Shown here one piece after another: positions 1 through 7,539 of a stretch of 27,726 nt of DNA. The DNA lies in assembly GCA_023441105.1 (NCBI GenBank), contig JAEZQX010000272.1, positions 1 through 27,726 on the forward strand, given 5' to 3'. The translations under genes and the position numbers were made by a program. How positions within the stretch are numbered: the stretch's first letter is position 1; the number at the start of each line of letters is the position of its first letter. The DNA comes from Pseudomonadota bacterium. GTDB taxonomy: Bacteria; Pseudomonadota; Gammaproteobacteria; Burkholderiales; Burkholderiaceae. The notes under the pieces are model-generated. The model made no database searches and had not been told where the DNA came from. It worked only from the letters and a program-made list of their open reading frames with translations.

Positions 1-230
1 GTGCCCTCGCCGGTGAGGGAGTCGACGATCTGCTTGAGCACGATCGGCACGCTGACATTGGCCGCCTTGGCCGCCACCAGGAAGACCAGCGCCAGCGCCA
101 CCCGCCAGCGGAATTGCCACAGGTAGGGCAGCAGGCTCTTGAGCGTGGTCCATTCGGACCGCCGGGCGCCGCCGCTCCCGCCGGCGGCAGCGGCGGGCGG
201 CGGCAAACGGGCGGAGGCGTGGTGGCGCAT
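1..230 (-). CDS. Atm1-like ABC exporter, N-terminus only (partial)
   Basis: The reading frame starts at ATG 230-228 and runs off the left edge, giving about 76 residues. After a low-complexity Ala/Gly/Pro stretch it reads WTTLKSLLPYLWQF, then a hydrophobic first membrane helix and SVPIVLKQIVDSLTGEG. This matches the start of fused membrane/ATPase half-transporters of the Atm1/ABCB7 group, which export glutathione-linked or metal-related compounds across the inner membrane. The nucleotide-binding domain lies outside the window, so the substrate group is inferred from the N-terminus alone. The gene is divergent from the nuclease-like gene at 337, with about 100 bp between them. Confidence 0.72.
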   Translation of the reverse strand, partial: MRHHASARLPPPAAAAGGSGGARRSEWTTLKSLLPYLWQFRWRVALALVFLVAAKAANVSVPIVLKQIVDSLTGEG

Positions 231-293
231 GTTCGGATCGGTCGGCTGGTGTAGGGCTACTGGAGGGCGCGGCCCCGAAGGCTCGCCCCTCCC

Positions 294-310
294 CTGGCTA
301 TCATAGCCAG
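294..310. promoter_or_regulatory. Perfect 7-bp inverted repeat between divergent genes
   Basis: CTGGCTA-TCA-TAGCCAG is a perfect dyad with a 3-nt centre in the intergenic region between the Atm1-like gene and the nuclease-like gene. Its centre contains -10-like hexamers on both strands (TATCAT on plus at 299-304, TATGAT on minus). No convincing -35 accompanies either. It may be an operator or simply a hairpin; the sequence does not decide. Confidence 0.35.
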
Positions 311-336
311 CTTGCCACGGGACCATCCGGACGACC

Positions 337-1581
337 ATGACCGCTCCCTCGCGCCGATCGGCAAATGGCTTGCGGCGGTGGTCGGGAATCGGCCGGCCGC
401 AAGCGCGGCGCGCCCGGTTGGCGGTGTCGTCCGCGGCGCCGGCAGCGAGAATGCTGGCCGTTGCGGCCGTCATGGCCCTGGCGTCGCCGCCGGCATCGGC
501 CCAGCCGCTGAGCCTGCTCAGCTTCAATGTCGAGCACCTGATGTCGTCGGAGCGCTTCGAGCGCTGGCAGGACTTCTGCCGGATGCACGGCTGGCGCGAG
601 CCGCGATCGGCTACGCGCCCGGAAGAGCTCACCTACTGCAATGCGCTCGACGGCAGCGACGGCCGCGGGCGACCGGTGTTCGCACCGGTACGCGATCGGC
701 AGGCCTGGCAGCAGAAGGTGACGGCAATCGCCGCGCTGATCCGCGAGGCTGCTGCCGACATCGTGCTGCTGCAGGAAGTGTCGGATGCCAAGGCGGCCCG
801 GCTGGTGCTGGGTCCGGCCTACGGGGTCGTCGGCAGCGACGAGCTCGGGCGCACCCCTGCCATCGCCCAGAACCTGGCGATCGGCTGGCGCACCGCGCGC
901 TGGGCGCAGCCGCCGCGGGCGGAAGTGGTGGAGCAGGTGGCGCAGACCGGCGAAGATGGCCGGGCGACGCGGCCGGGCCTGGCACTGGTCGTCGATGCCG
1001 GCGCCGGCCGCCGGCTGGCGGTGCTGAACCTGCACCTGAAGGCAGGCTGCCGGCAGGGCCGGCTCAACGAGCTGACCAGCCGCAGCCCGGAGCGTGCCTT
1101 CCGGCGCAAGGCCGATTGCACGGTGCTGCAGCGGCAGGTGCCGGCGATCGAGCGCTGGGCCGACGACAAGCTTCGCCAAGGGTACGGCGTGATCGTCGCC
1201 GGCGACTTCAACCGCGACCTGCTGCGCGAGATCCGCGACCGGCTGCCGGCACGTTCGGACGGCGCAGACCCCGCGGGTCCCGCCGAACCCGCCCGGATCG
1301 CGAGCCTGGTGGCCGAGCTGAGCGACGGCGATCCGCCCGCGGCATGGTTCACCCTCGCTCGCGTCAAGCGCTATCCGGGGCATTCCGACTGCCACCGGCG
1401 CATCGACAACTTCCTGCTCAGTCGCAACCTCGACACCTGGCTCGCCACGCCGGCGCGGGAGCTCGCCACCTTGGTGCTGCCCTTCGCGGAGCCGGTGTCA
1501 CTCGACCGTGTCCGCCCGAGCGACCACTGCCCTCACCTGCTGCGCCTGTCGATTGCAGACCGCCGCAGTGGACGGCGCTGA
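337..1581 (+). CDS. Secreted endonuclease/exonuclease/phosphatase family protein
   Basis: The product is a 414-residue member of the DNase I-like metal-dependent phosphoesterase fold. Visible signature elements in order are LSFNVEH (Asn64), VLLQEV (Glu147), LNLHLKAGC, AGDFNRD (Asp290, Asn292) and a C-terminal SDHC (Asp396, His397). These are the usual metal and phosphate ligands of the fold. A hydrophobic stretch at residues 39-55 ending in ASA-Q looks like a signal peptide, so the protein is probably exported. With ATG 337 the region before it is unusually long and Arg-rich; GTG 424 or ATG 451 would give a more normal signal peptide, so the true start is uncertain. The substrate (nucleic acid, phospholipid or another phosphodiester) cannot be told from sequence. 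It is transcribed alone, upstream of the thioesterase. Confidence 0.82.
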   Translation: MTAPSRRSANGLRRWSGIGRPQARRARLAVSSAAPAARMLAVAAVMALASPPASAQPLSLLSFNVEHLMSSERFERWQDFCRMHGWREPRSATRPEELTYCNALDGSDGRGRPVFAPVRDRQAWQQKVTAIAALIREAAADIVLLQEVSDAKAARLVLGPAYGVVGSDELGRTPAIAQNLAIGWRTARWAQPPRAEVVEQVAQTGEDGRATRPGLALVVDAGAGRRLAVLNLHLKAGCRQGRLNELTSRSPERAFRRKADCTVLQRQVPAIERWADDKLRQGYGVIVAGDFNRDLLREIRDRLPARSDGADPAGPAEPARIASLVAELSDGDPPAAWFTLARVKRYPGHSDCHRRIDNFLLSRNLDTWLATPARELATLVLPFAEPVSLDRVRPSDHCPHLLRLSIADRRSGRR

Positions 1582-1687
1582 TCGCCGGCGGCACGCCGCG
1601 CTACCATGACGAGCCCCCGTCCATCGCGGTCGCCGGGGCACCGTTCCTGCGGCACGGGTCCGCGCGCTTTCATGCAAGAGGTTGATC

Positions 1688-2176
1688 ATGGCCATCGACA
1701 AGTCGTCCTCCACCGGCTCGCCCGCAGGCGCGCCCAAGGCAGCAGAACCGGCGGGCATGGCCGATGACCGGCGCAGCAGGAACATCCACGCCGACCTGCC
1801 GGCCGGCTGTGTACCGGTCCTGCGGGTCGTCCCGATGCCGGCGGACGCCAACCAGCATGGCGACATCTTCGGCGGCTGGATCATGTCGCAGGTCGACATC
1901 GCCGGCGGCGTCGTCGCGGCGGTGCGGGCGCGCGGCAGGGTGGCGACCGTCGCCGTGAACTCGTTCGTCTTCCGCGAGCCGGTGATGATCGGCGACCGGG
2001 TGAGCTTCTACGCCAACGTGATCCGCGTCGGCCGGACCTCCATCACCGTCAACGTCGAGGTGTTCGCCGAGCGCAATCCCGCCGAGCGGGAGGTGGTCAA
2101 GGTGACCGAAGCGACCTTGACCTACGTCGCCACCGACGCACAACGCCGGCCGCGGCCGGTCGACATGCAGGCCTGA
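1688..2176 (+). CDS. yciA: Acyl-CoA thioesterase, YciA-like hotdog protein
   Basis: The 162-residue product has the single hotdog-domain signature of YciA/BACH thioesterases: ANQHGDIFGGWIMSQVDIAGG near residues 54-73, followed by VNSFVFREPVMIGDRVSFYANV. The GDIFGGW segment holds the acyl-CoA site and the catalytic Asp of the family, which hydrolyses acyl-CoA to free acid and CoA in the cytoplasm. The start was set at ATG 1688 because AAGAGG ends 7 nt upstream; a TTG at 1682 is also in frame. The first 40 residues are a poorly conserved extension rich in Ser, Ala and Pro. The gene lies just downstream of the nuclease-like gene and converges on the acetyltransferase, with 1 bp between the stops. 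Confidence 0.88.
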   Translation: MAIDKSSSTGSPAGAPKAAEPAGMADDRRSRNIHADLPAGCVPVLRVVPMPADANQHGDIFGGWIMSQVDIAGGVVAAVRARGRVATVAVNSFVFREPVMIGDRVSFYANVIRVGRTSITVNVEVFAERNPAEREVVKVTEATLTYVATDAQRRPRPVDMQA

Positions 2177-2177
2177 G

Positions 2178-2708
2178 CTAGGACGTTCCGCCGAGCCGCG
2201 GCGCTGCGAGCAGCATCTCCAGGTGCGGGATGCCGTCTTCCAGGTAGGACGCCGAGGCAGCCTCGAAGCCGAGGCTGGCATAGAACGGCTGGAGGTACGC
2301 CTGCGCCGAGATGCGGATCGGCAGGCCTGGATGGTGCTCGCGGACGCAGCCGATCGCAAAATCCATCAGCAGCCGTCCCAGTCCCCGGCCGCGCCAGCCG
2401 GAGTCGAGGCAGACGCGGCCGATCGACGGCTCCACGAAACGCGACCGCGGCGGCAGGACTCGCGCGGTGGCGATCACCTGCCCGCTGCGCTCCAAGGTTC
2501 CCGCCAGCAGCAAGCCATCGAGGTCGGCGCCGTCCATGTCCTCGTAGAGGCAGCGCTGTTCGATCACGAACACCCGACTGCGCAGAGCCAGCATCCGGTA
2601 CAGCATCGGCGCCGGTACCCGGTCGAACGGCAGGCACTGCCAGCGCAGGACGGGAGGATGCGGATCGACGGCAGGCGGCGGCTTGCCCGGCAGGTCAGCC
2701 CCCGCCAT
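2178..2708 (-). CDS. elaA: GNAT family N-acetyltransferase, ElaA-like
   Basis: The 176-residue product carries the ElaA-type GNAT pattern: LALRSRVFVIEQRC (42-53), a DMDGADLDG segment, ATARVLPP (80-87), SIGRVCLDSGWRGRGLGRLLM (95-115) and ISAQAYLQPFYASLGF near the C-terminus. RGRGLG is the pyrophosphate-binding loop for acetyl-CoA. The acceptor substrate of ElaA proteins is poorly known, so only a general cytosolic acetyl transfer can be claimed. The start codon (ATG 2708) overlaps the last 14 bases of the Lrp-type regulator upstream, which points to co-transcription and translational coupling with that regulator. Confidence 0.85.
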   Translation of the reverse strand: MAGADLPGKPPPAVDPHPPVLRWQCLPFDRVPAPMLYRMLALRSRVFVIEQRCLYEDMDGADLDGLLLAGTLERSGQVIATARVLPPRSRFVEPSIGRVCLDSGWRGRGLGRLLMDFAIGCVREHHPGLPIRISAQAYLQPFYASLGFEAASASYLEDGIPHLEMLLAAPRLGGTS

Positions 2709-3171
2709 TGCGCCGCGCCTGCACCGCCGCCGGCGTGCTCACCGGCGCACCCTGGCGGGCGATGTTGAGCACCACCGCAGTCGAAGTATCCGTAAGCGAG
2801 CAAAACGGCCTGAGCACCTGGTCGAGATGGCCGACGTCGGTGACGACGATTTCCAGCAGCCAGCTGTGCTCGCCGGTGACGTTGTAGGCGTTGATCACTT
2901 CAGGTGTCGCCTCGATGCAGTTGATCACGCGGTTGTAGTCGAACCGCCCCACCCGGACCAGGGCACGGATGGCGTAGCCGAGGCGCACCGGATCCACCGC
3001 CGCGTGATAGCCGGTGATGACGCCGGAGGTCTCGAGCTTGCGGACCCGTTCGGTGACTGCCGGCTGGCTAAGGCCCACGCGCCGGCCGAGCTCGGCCATG
3101 GTGATGCGGGCGTCGCTCTGGAGCTCGCCGAGAATCCGCTCGTCGTGCTGATCCAAGCTGACTTCCGACAT
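2695..3171 (-). CDS. Lrp/AsnC family transcriptional regulator
   Basis: The 158-residue product begins MSEVSLDQHDERIL and has the family winged-helix region (residues 7-60; recognition helix near LSQPAVTERVRKLE, then GVITGYHA). A C-terminal RAM/ligand-binding domain follows (VGRFDYNRVINCIEATPEVINAYNVTG...). Such proteins bind amino acids or related small molecules and act as dimers or octamers on DNA. ATG 3171 fits the family length; an upstream GTG at 3210 in the same frame would add 13 unconserved residues. The gene is divergent from an EamA exporter, a common arrangement in which the Lrp-type protein controls the exporter. It overlaps the downstream acetyltransferase gene by 14 bp. Confidence 0.9.
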   Translation of the reverse strand: MSEVSLDQHDERILGELQSDARITMAELGRRVGLSQPAVTERVRKLETSGVITGYHAAVDPVRLGYAIRALVRVGRFDYNRVINCIEATPEVINAYNVTGEHSWLLEIVVTDVGHLDQVLRPFCSLTDTSTAVVLNIARQGAPVSTPAAVQARRNGGG

Positions 3172-3210
3172 CTCGAACCATCCCGCTGATTCGGATCCCA
3201 CGAACGCCAC

Positions 3211-3253
3211 ATGGAAGCTCAGCTAGGCTCCATCAATTCGCCGGACGTGTCAA
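3211..3253. promoter_or_regulatory. Divergent lrp/eamA control region with imperfect palindrome
   Basis: An exact -35 consensus TTGACA is found on the minus strand at 3253-3248. It is followed, at the distance expected for a -10, by the imperfect dyad at 3211-3233 (outer arms ATGGA and TCCAT, inner CT/AG). The -10 itself is poor (GAGCCT at 17 bp spacing), which suits a regulated promoter or means the -35 is fortuitous. The dyad would be a reasonable site for the adjacent Lrp-type regulator. This is an inference from position only. Confidence 0.35.
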
Positions 3254-3298
3254 TATGCGCGCTTTTCGCCGCGGAAGCCGCACCGACAACCGCCTGCC

Positions 3299-4186
3299 GT
3301 GCCCACCCGCCCATCGCTCACGCCACTGGTCCTGTCCAGCCTGGCCGCCACCTGGATCGTCTGGGGCTCGACCTACCTGGCGATCCGCTTCGCGCTGGTC
3401 AGCCTGCCGCCGTTCCTGCAGATGGCATCGCGCTTCCTGACCGCCGGCGTCCTGCTGTTCGCCTGGATGGTGCTGCTGCGCGGCGCGCGGCTGCCCACGG
3501 CGCGCCAGTGGCGCCACGCGCTGGTGGTGGGCACGCTGATGCTGGGCGGCGGCATGGGCGGCACCGCCTACGCGGAGCAGACGATCGGCTCCGGGCTGGT
3601 GGTGGCGTTCATCGCCATCGTTCCGGTGATGATCGTCGCCCTCAACAGTCTGTGGGGCGTCAAGCCATCGCGACGCGAGCTGGCCGGCATCGCCATTGGG
3701 CTGGCCGGCGTGCTGCTGCTGACCCAGGGCAGCGGCTTCCAGGCGTCCACCGCCGGCCTGGTCGCGATCGCCGTCGCGACCGCCGCCTGGTCGCTCGGCA
3801 GCGTGCTGAGCCTGCACCGGTTTCCGCTGGCACCGGGCGCCGTGGGGTTTGCCAGCGAGATGCTGTGTGGCGGATTGGTCCTCGCCCTGACGGGACTGGT
3901 CGCTGGCGAGGTGCCGGTGCTGCGGCAGAACTGGCCGCCCGAGCCGGCCGCGGCGCTGGCCTGGTTGTATCTGGTGGTGTTCGGCTCGCTGATCGCCTTC
4001 AACGCCTACATGTACCTGCTGGCGAACGTCTCGGCCGGGCTCGCCGCCAGCTACACCTTCGTCAACCCGGTGATCGGCCTGGCGCTGGGCGTGCTGTGGG
4101 GCGGCGAGGTGGTGACCGGCTTCGAATGGTTCGCCGCCGGCGTGGTACTCACCGGCGTGGTGGTGCTGCTGTCGGCGCGCCGCTGA
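3299..4186 (+). CDS. EamA/DMT family exporter, YedA-like
   Basis: The product has 295 residues and about ten hydrophobic helices, made of two repeated EamA domains. The first begins ATWIVWGSTYLAIRFALVSL, the usual start of YedA-type members, and the second ends AASYTFVNPVIGLALGVLWGGE with a final helix and a short basic tail (SARR). Family members export amino acids and other small metabolites from the cytoplasm across the inner membrane. GTG 3299 was chosen because it begins just before the first helix; the frame is open further upstream without a family match. The Lrp-type regulator reads away from it, suggesting control by an amino-acid-like effector. The stop faces the Bug receptor gene, 43 bp away. 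Confidence 0.87.
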   Translation: MPTRPSLTPLVLSSLAATWIVWGSTYLAIRFALVSLPPFLQMASRFLTAGVLLFAWMVLLRGARLPTARQWRHALVVGTLMLGGGMGGTAYAEQTIGSGLVVAFIAIVPVMIVALNSLWGVKPSRRELAGIAIGLAGVLLLTQGSGFQASTAGLVAIAVATAAWSLGSVLSLHRFPLAPGAVGFASEMLCGGLVLALTGLVAGEVPVLRQNWPPEPAAALAWLYLVVFGSLIAFNAYMYLLANVSAGLAASYTFVNPVIGLALGVLWGGEVVTGFEWFAAGVVLTGVVVLLSARR

Positions 4187-4229
4187 GGGGCGCGCCAGGG
4201 CCTTCGCCCGCAGCCGCGGCCAGGCGTCC

Positions 4230-5246
4230 TCAGTCGAGCGAGATCCTGTACTTCTCGATCAGCGGCTGCCAGCGCTTGAGGTCGGCTGCGATCACGGAGG
4301 CCATTTCGGCCGGGGTGTTGCCGACCGGCTCCATGTAGACGCGCTGCAACTGCTCGACGACTTCCGGCATCTTCAGGATGGCGACGATCTCGGCGTGCAG
4401 CTTGTCGAGGATCGGCTTCGGCGTGCCCGCCGGCGCGACCATGCCCATCCAGGCATCGGCCTGGACGTCCTCGATGCCCGCTTCCGCCAGCGTCGGCACG
4501 TCCGGCATCAACGACGACCGCTTCTCCGAGGTCACCGCCAGGGCCCGCAGCTTGCCGGCCTTGATCTGGCCCACCACCGCCGCCGGCGGCAGGCAGGCAA
4601 GCTGGGCATCGCCGCCCAGCAGCGCGCCGACCGCATCGCCGGAGGAGCGATAGGCGACGTGGACGATGTCGGTGCCGCTGCGCACCGCCACCAGCTGCAT
4701 CGCCAGGTGCGAGATGCTGCCGGGCCCCATGGACGAGTAGTTGTACTTGCCGGGATCCTTGCGCAGCGCCTCGAGCAGCTTGGGCATGGTGTCTCCGGCG
4801 ACCTTGTCGTTGGCGACGATGACGCTGGGTTGCGTGGCCAGGATCGAGACCGGTGCGATCTCCTTCGCCGGGTCATAGGCAAGGTTCTTGTAGAGCAGCG
4901 TGTTGGCGGCCAGCGGGCCCGAGATGGTCACGCCAAGGGTGTAGCCGTCCGGCGTTGCCTTCGCCACTGCCGCCGTGCCGACGTTGCCGCCCGCGCCGGG
5001 CTTGTTCTCGACGATGAACGGGTGGCCCAGGCGCTTGCCCAACTGGTCGTTGACCAGGCGGGCAACGACGTCGGGCGTCGAGCCCGGGCCATAGGGGACG
5101 ACCACCTTGACCGGCGCGCTGGGCCAGGCGTCCTGCGCGCGCGCAGGCGCAGCCGGGAGTGCCAGCAACAGGAGGCCCAGCAGCGGGGTGGCCAGCAGGG
5201 CCGGCAGGATGCGGCGCCTTGCAGTGCGCAGCAGGACATGGTTCAT
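4230..5246 (-). CDS. Bug-family (TTT) periplasmic substrate-binding receptor
   Basis: The 338-residue product starts with a signal peptide (basic MNHVLLRTARRR, hydrophobic core, APARAQ cleavage region near residue 37). The Bug hallmark segments follow: PVKVVVPYGPGSTPDVVARLV, NKPGAGGNVGTAAVAKATPDGYTL, a central YSSMGPGSISHLAMQLV, and HVAYRSSGDAVGALLGGDAQL. Bug proteins bind carboxylated ligands in the periplasm and hand them to TctA/TctB, or serve as sensors. No TctA or TctB gene is in this window, so this is an orphan receptor as far as can be seen. It is divergent from a nitronate monooxygenase gene, with 196 bp between them. The ligand is unknown. Confidence 0.92.
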   Translation of the reverse strand: MNHVLLRTARRRILPALLATPLLGLLLLALPAAPARAQDAWPSAPVKVVVPYGPGSTPDVVARLVNDQLGKRLGHPFIVENKPGAGGNVGTAAVAKATPDGYTLGVTISGPLAANTLLYKNLAYDPAKEIAPVSILATQPSVIVANDKVAGDTMPKLLEALRKDPGKYNYSSMGPGSISHLAMQLVAVRSGTDIVHVAYRSSGDAVGALLGGDAQLACLPPAAVVGQIKAGKLRALAVTSEKRSSLMPDVPTLAEAGIEDVQADAWMGMVAPAGTPKPILDKLHAEIVAILKMPEVVEQLQRVYMEPVGNTPAEMASVIAADLKRWQPLIEKYRISLD

Positions 5247-5408
5247 GGCAGGCAGTCTCCTTCACGGTTCCGGAATCGGCAAGACGCGATTCTCGCATCT
5301 GCGCAGCGGCGCGATGCCGCACCTGGCGGTCCTGCGGTCCTCCGGCCACCCCGCCGGCGGCCGGCCAGCCCTGCATCCTCGCCCGTCGGCGGGCCGGATG
5401 GCCGCCGC

Positions 5409-5414
5409 TACAAT
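5409..5414 (+). promoter_or_regulatory. -10 element upstream of the nitronate monooxygenase gene
   Basis: TACAAT (in the context GCTACAAT) lies 28 bases before ATG 5443, a normal distance for a short leader. A -35 at 17 bp spacing would be TCGGCG, only a weak match to TTGACA. It is likely the sigma-70 promoter of this gene, called mainly from the -10. Confidence 0.45.
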
Positions 5415-5442
5415 CGGCCGACCTCATCGGAGAGCCGAGCCC

Positions 5443-6474
5443 ATGGACAAGCAGGAATTGAAGCAGCGACTGTCGATCCCGGTCATCGGCGCGCCGCTCT
5501 TCATCGTCTCCAACCCTGACCTGGTGCTGGCGCAGTGCAAGGCCGGCATCGTCGGCTCGTTTCCCGCCCTCAATGCGCGCCCCGCCGACCAGCTCGAAGT
5601 CTGGCTGAAGCGGATCACCGAGGAGCTCGACGCCTGGAACCAGGCCAACCCCGACAAGCCGGCGGCGCCGTTCGCCGTCAACCAGATCGTCCACAAGTCC
5701 AATTCGCGGCTCGAGCACGATCTCGAGCTCACCGTCCGCTACAAGGCGCCGATCGTCATCACCTCGCTCGGCGCCCGCACCGACGTCAACGATGCGGTTC
5801 ATTCGTACGGCGGCATGGTGATGCACGATGTCATCAACCAGCGCTTCGCGCACAAGGCGATCGAGAAGGGGGCCGACGGCCTGATCCTCGTCGCCGCCGG
5901 CGCCGGCGGCCATGCCGGCGTGCAGTCGCCATTCGCGCTGGTGCAGGAAACGCGTCGCTGGTTCGACGGCCCGATCGCCCTGTCCGGGGCCATCGCCACC
6001 GGCCGCGCCGTGCTCGCCGCCGAGGCGATGGGCGCCGACTTCGCCTACGTCGGCTCCGCCTTCATCGCCACCAAGGAGGCCAATGCGTCGGAGGCCTACA
6101 AGCAGGCGCTGGTCGACGGCACCGCCGAGGACATCGTCTACAGCAGCCTGTTCACCGGCGTGCACGGCAACTACCTGCGCGCCTCCATCACCAGCGCCGG
6201 CCTCGACCCCGAGAACCTGCCGGAAGGCGACCCGACGAAGATGAACTTCGATGCCGGCGGCAGCAAGGCGGTGAAGGCCTGGAAGGACATCTGGGGCTGC
6301 GGCCAGGGGATCGGCGCGATCGACGACATCCCGGCGGCGGCACAGCGGGTGTCGCGGCTGGTGGCGGAATACCGGGCGGCGAAACAGGCGCTGGCAGGTG
6401 GCCAGTCGGGCCGTAGCCAGCCGAGTACCGAGGTGGGGGTCAGCCTGGACGGGTTGTCAGGCGAGGTGGCCTGA
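5443..6474 (+). CDS. Nitronate monooxygenase (2-nitropropane dioxygenase family)
   Basis: The 343-residue FMN-dependent TIM-barrel protein begins MDKQELKQRLSIPVIGAPLF and has the family phosphate-binding pattern: LILVAAGAGGHAG (His157), then ALSGAIATGRAVLAAEAMGADFAYVGSAF. DIWGCGQGIGAIDDI near the C-terminus corresponds to the conserved SAGQG-type segment. Family enzymes oxidise alkyl nitronates; many homologues have unknown physiological substrates or act as general flavin oxidoreductases. The frame is open far upstream, but ATG 5443 has a purine-rich CGGAGAG shortly before it and is where family similarity starts. The last about 30 residues are an unconserved tail. The stop overlaps the end of the convergent SRPBCC remnant by 18 bp. 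The upstream divergent neighbour is a Bug receptor. Confidence 0.87.
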   Translation: MDKQELKQRLSIPVIGAPLFIVSNPDLVLAQCKAGIVGSFPALNARPADQLEVWLKRITEELDAWNQANPDKPAAPFAVNQIVHKSNSRLEHDLELTVRYKAPIVITSLGARTDVNDAVHSYGGMVMHDVINQRFAHKAIEKGADGLILVAAGAGGHAGVQSPFALVQETRRWFDGPIALSGAIATGRAVLAAEAMGADFAYVGSAFIATKEANASEAYKQALVDGTAEDIVYSSLFTGVHGNYLRASITSAGLDPENLPEGDPTKMNFDAGGSKAVKAWKDIWGCGQGIGAIDDIPAAAQRVSRLVAEYRAAKQALAGGQSGRSQPSTEVGVSLDGLSGEVA

Positions 6475-6779
6475 TACCGGATCGTTGGGGTGATCAGGCA
6501 TCGCCTGCCACTCGGCGCGGTGCTTCAAGGCCCGGTTCATCGCCTCGAAGCCGCGCTCGGTACCGCGTTTGAGCGCACCGCGAAAGGCGAGCGGCACCAG
6601 AAAGCCGGTAAACGTCTCCTCGTGGCTGAACAGGGTCCTGCCGGATTCCAGCGCCGTAAGCCGAAAGGAATGCTCCGCATCGAAGATGCCTGGAAGCAGC
6701 AGTCGCCCCTTCCAACGGAGCTCAACGCGCCACACCGTCGCGGCGCCGAGACTTCGATGCTGGTGCGGATCCGGGCCAT
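6457..6779 (-). pseudogene. SRPBCC-domain gene broken by a frameshift and internal deletion
   Basis: Two pieces of one SRPBCC (START-like) protein lie in different frames. ATG 6779 begins MARIRTSIEVSAP, the usual first strand of the family. The other frame supplies ATVWRV joined directly to ELRWKGRLLLPGIFDAEHSF, then TLFSHEETFTGFLVPLAF and RGFEAMNRALKHRAE, the usual C-terminal half with the final helix. Adding one base in the GCGCCGCGACGG region (near 6742) would restore a single frame, and 323 nt is not a multiple of three. Even then the stretch normally lying between ATVWRV and ELRW (helix, YPRWNPF-like segment, several strands) is absent, so two lesions seem present. Family members bind lipids or hydrophobic ligands. 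A sequencing error could explain the frameshift but not the deletion. Confidence 0.7.
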
Positions 6780-7069
6780 GCGATGCGCTCCAATGGTCGA
6801 GGCGGTGTGACGCCTGACGCTTCCGCCAGACAGTAAGCACCAAACCGGCTGACAGCATCTCACACGACGCCATCTTCCCCTTGCCGCTGCCTTCCACCAT
6901 ACTGGCCGAAGCATCCCATCCGGGCGCTGACAGGCCTGGCCCGCCCTCCTCACGCCAGCTCGCGAGACCATGATCATGCAGGCCTGATCGCGGGCGACGC
7001 CCGGCCGGATGCCAATGGTCTCTCGCGGCTCGTCGCCGGCTCCCCGGCACCACGACAGGAGATGATTCC
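6780..7069. other. Intergenic stretch, no gene seen; small dyads before the GFA gene
   Basis: No frame in this stretch looks like a conserved protein. The right half holds GAGACCAT (6964-6971) and its complement ATGGTCTC (7015-7022), and between them GATCA/TGATC and the palindrome CAGGCCTG (6979-6986). These could be control sites for the GFA-family gene or for the remnant SRPBCC gene on the other strand. The purine-rich CAGGAGA just before 7070 is the ribosome-binding site of the GFA gene. Confidence 0.4.
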
Positions 7070-7498
7070 ATGAGCGATACCTATTCGGGCAAGTGTTTCT
7101 GCGGCGCCGTGTCGTTCACGGCCACCGGCGCGCCCGCCGTCATGGGTTACTGCCATTGCTCCTCATGCCGGCACTGGTCCGCCGGGCCGGTGAACGCCTT
7201 CACGCTATGGCCGCCGGACGCGTTGCAGGTGACGTCGGGCGCCGACAAGATCGGCACCTACAACAAGACGCCCAACAGCGCACGCAAGTGGTGCACGGCC
7301 TGCGGTGGCCACCTGTTCACCGACCACCCCGGCATGAAGCTGGTCGACATCTATGCGTCCAACCTGCCGAAGCTCGCCTTCAAGCCGGCGATCCACGTCA
7401 ACTACGTCGAAACCGTCCTGCCGATGAAGGACGGCCTGCCGAAGTTCCGCGATTTTCCGAAGGAGGCCGGCGGATCCGGCGAGACGGTGGCGGAATAG
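7070..7498 (+). CDS. GFA (glutathione-dependent formaldehyde-activating) family zinc protein
   Basis: The 142-residue product has the zinc cysteine pattern of the GFA/CENP-V fold: Cys9-x-Cys11, Cys28-x-Cys30-xx-Cys33 and Cys75-xx-Cys78 (CFCG, CHCSSCR, WCTACGG). It also carries the family's GKCFCGAVSF start and an FTLWPPDALQV strand. The prototype Gfa speeds adduct formation between glutathione and formaldehyde, but most relatives have no proven substrate. No formaldehyde dehydrogenase gene is nearby, so formaldehyde chemistry should not be assumed. ATG 7070 follows CAGGAGATGATTCC, a good ribosome-binding site. It is a single-gene unit, convergent with the FAD oxidoreductase gene. Confidence 0.9.
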   Translation: MSDTYSGKCFCGAVSFTATGAPAVMGYCHCSSCRHWSAGPVNAFTLWPPDALQVTSGADKIGTYNKTPNSARKWCTACGGHLFTDHPGMKLVDIYASNLPKLAFKPAIHVNYVETVLPMKDGLPKFRDFPKEAGGSGETVAE

Positions 7499-7521
7499 CG
7501 CGGGAGGCTTTCCGGACGGGC

Positions 7522-7539
7522 GGCCGGCTTCAACCGGCC
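7522..7539. terminator. GC-rich hairpin between convergent genes
   Basis: GGCCGG-CTTCAA-CCGGCC is a perfect 6-bp stem with a 6-nt loop. The stop codon of the FAD oxidoreductase (minus) lies in its loop, and the GFA gene ends 24 bp to the left. There is no T-run on either side, so it is at best a weak or factor-assisted bidirectional terminator. Confidence 0.3.

Noticed and set aside
4183..4232. CTGAGG...CCTCAG inverted repeat spanning the stops of the EamA and Bug genes
   Set aside because: Arms are only 6 bp, the loop is long and no T-run is present; the match largely reflects the two stop codons and is likely chance.
5107..5442. Upstream extension of the nitronate monooxygenase frame
   Set aside because: It overlaps the divergent Bug signal-peptide region and the likely promoter; family sequence starts at ATG 5443 with a ribosome-binding site.
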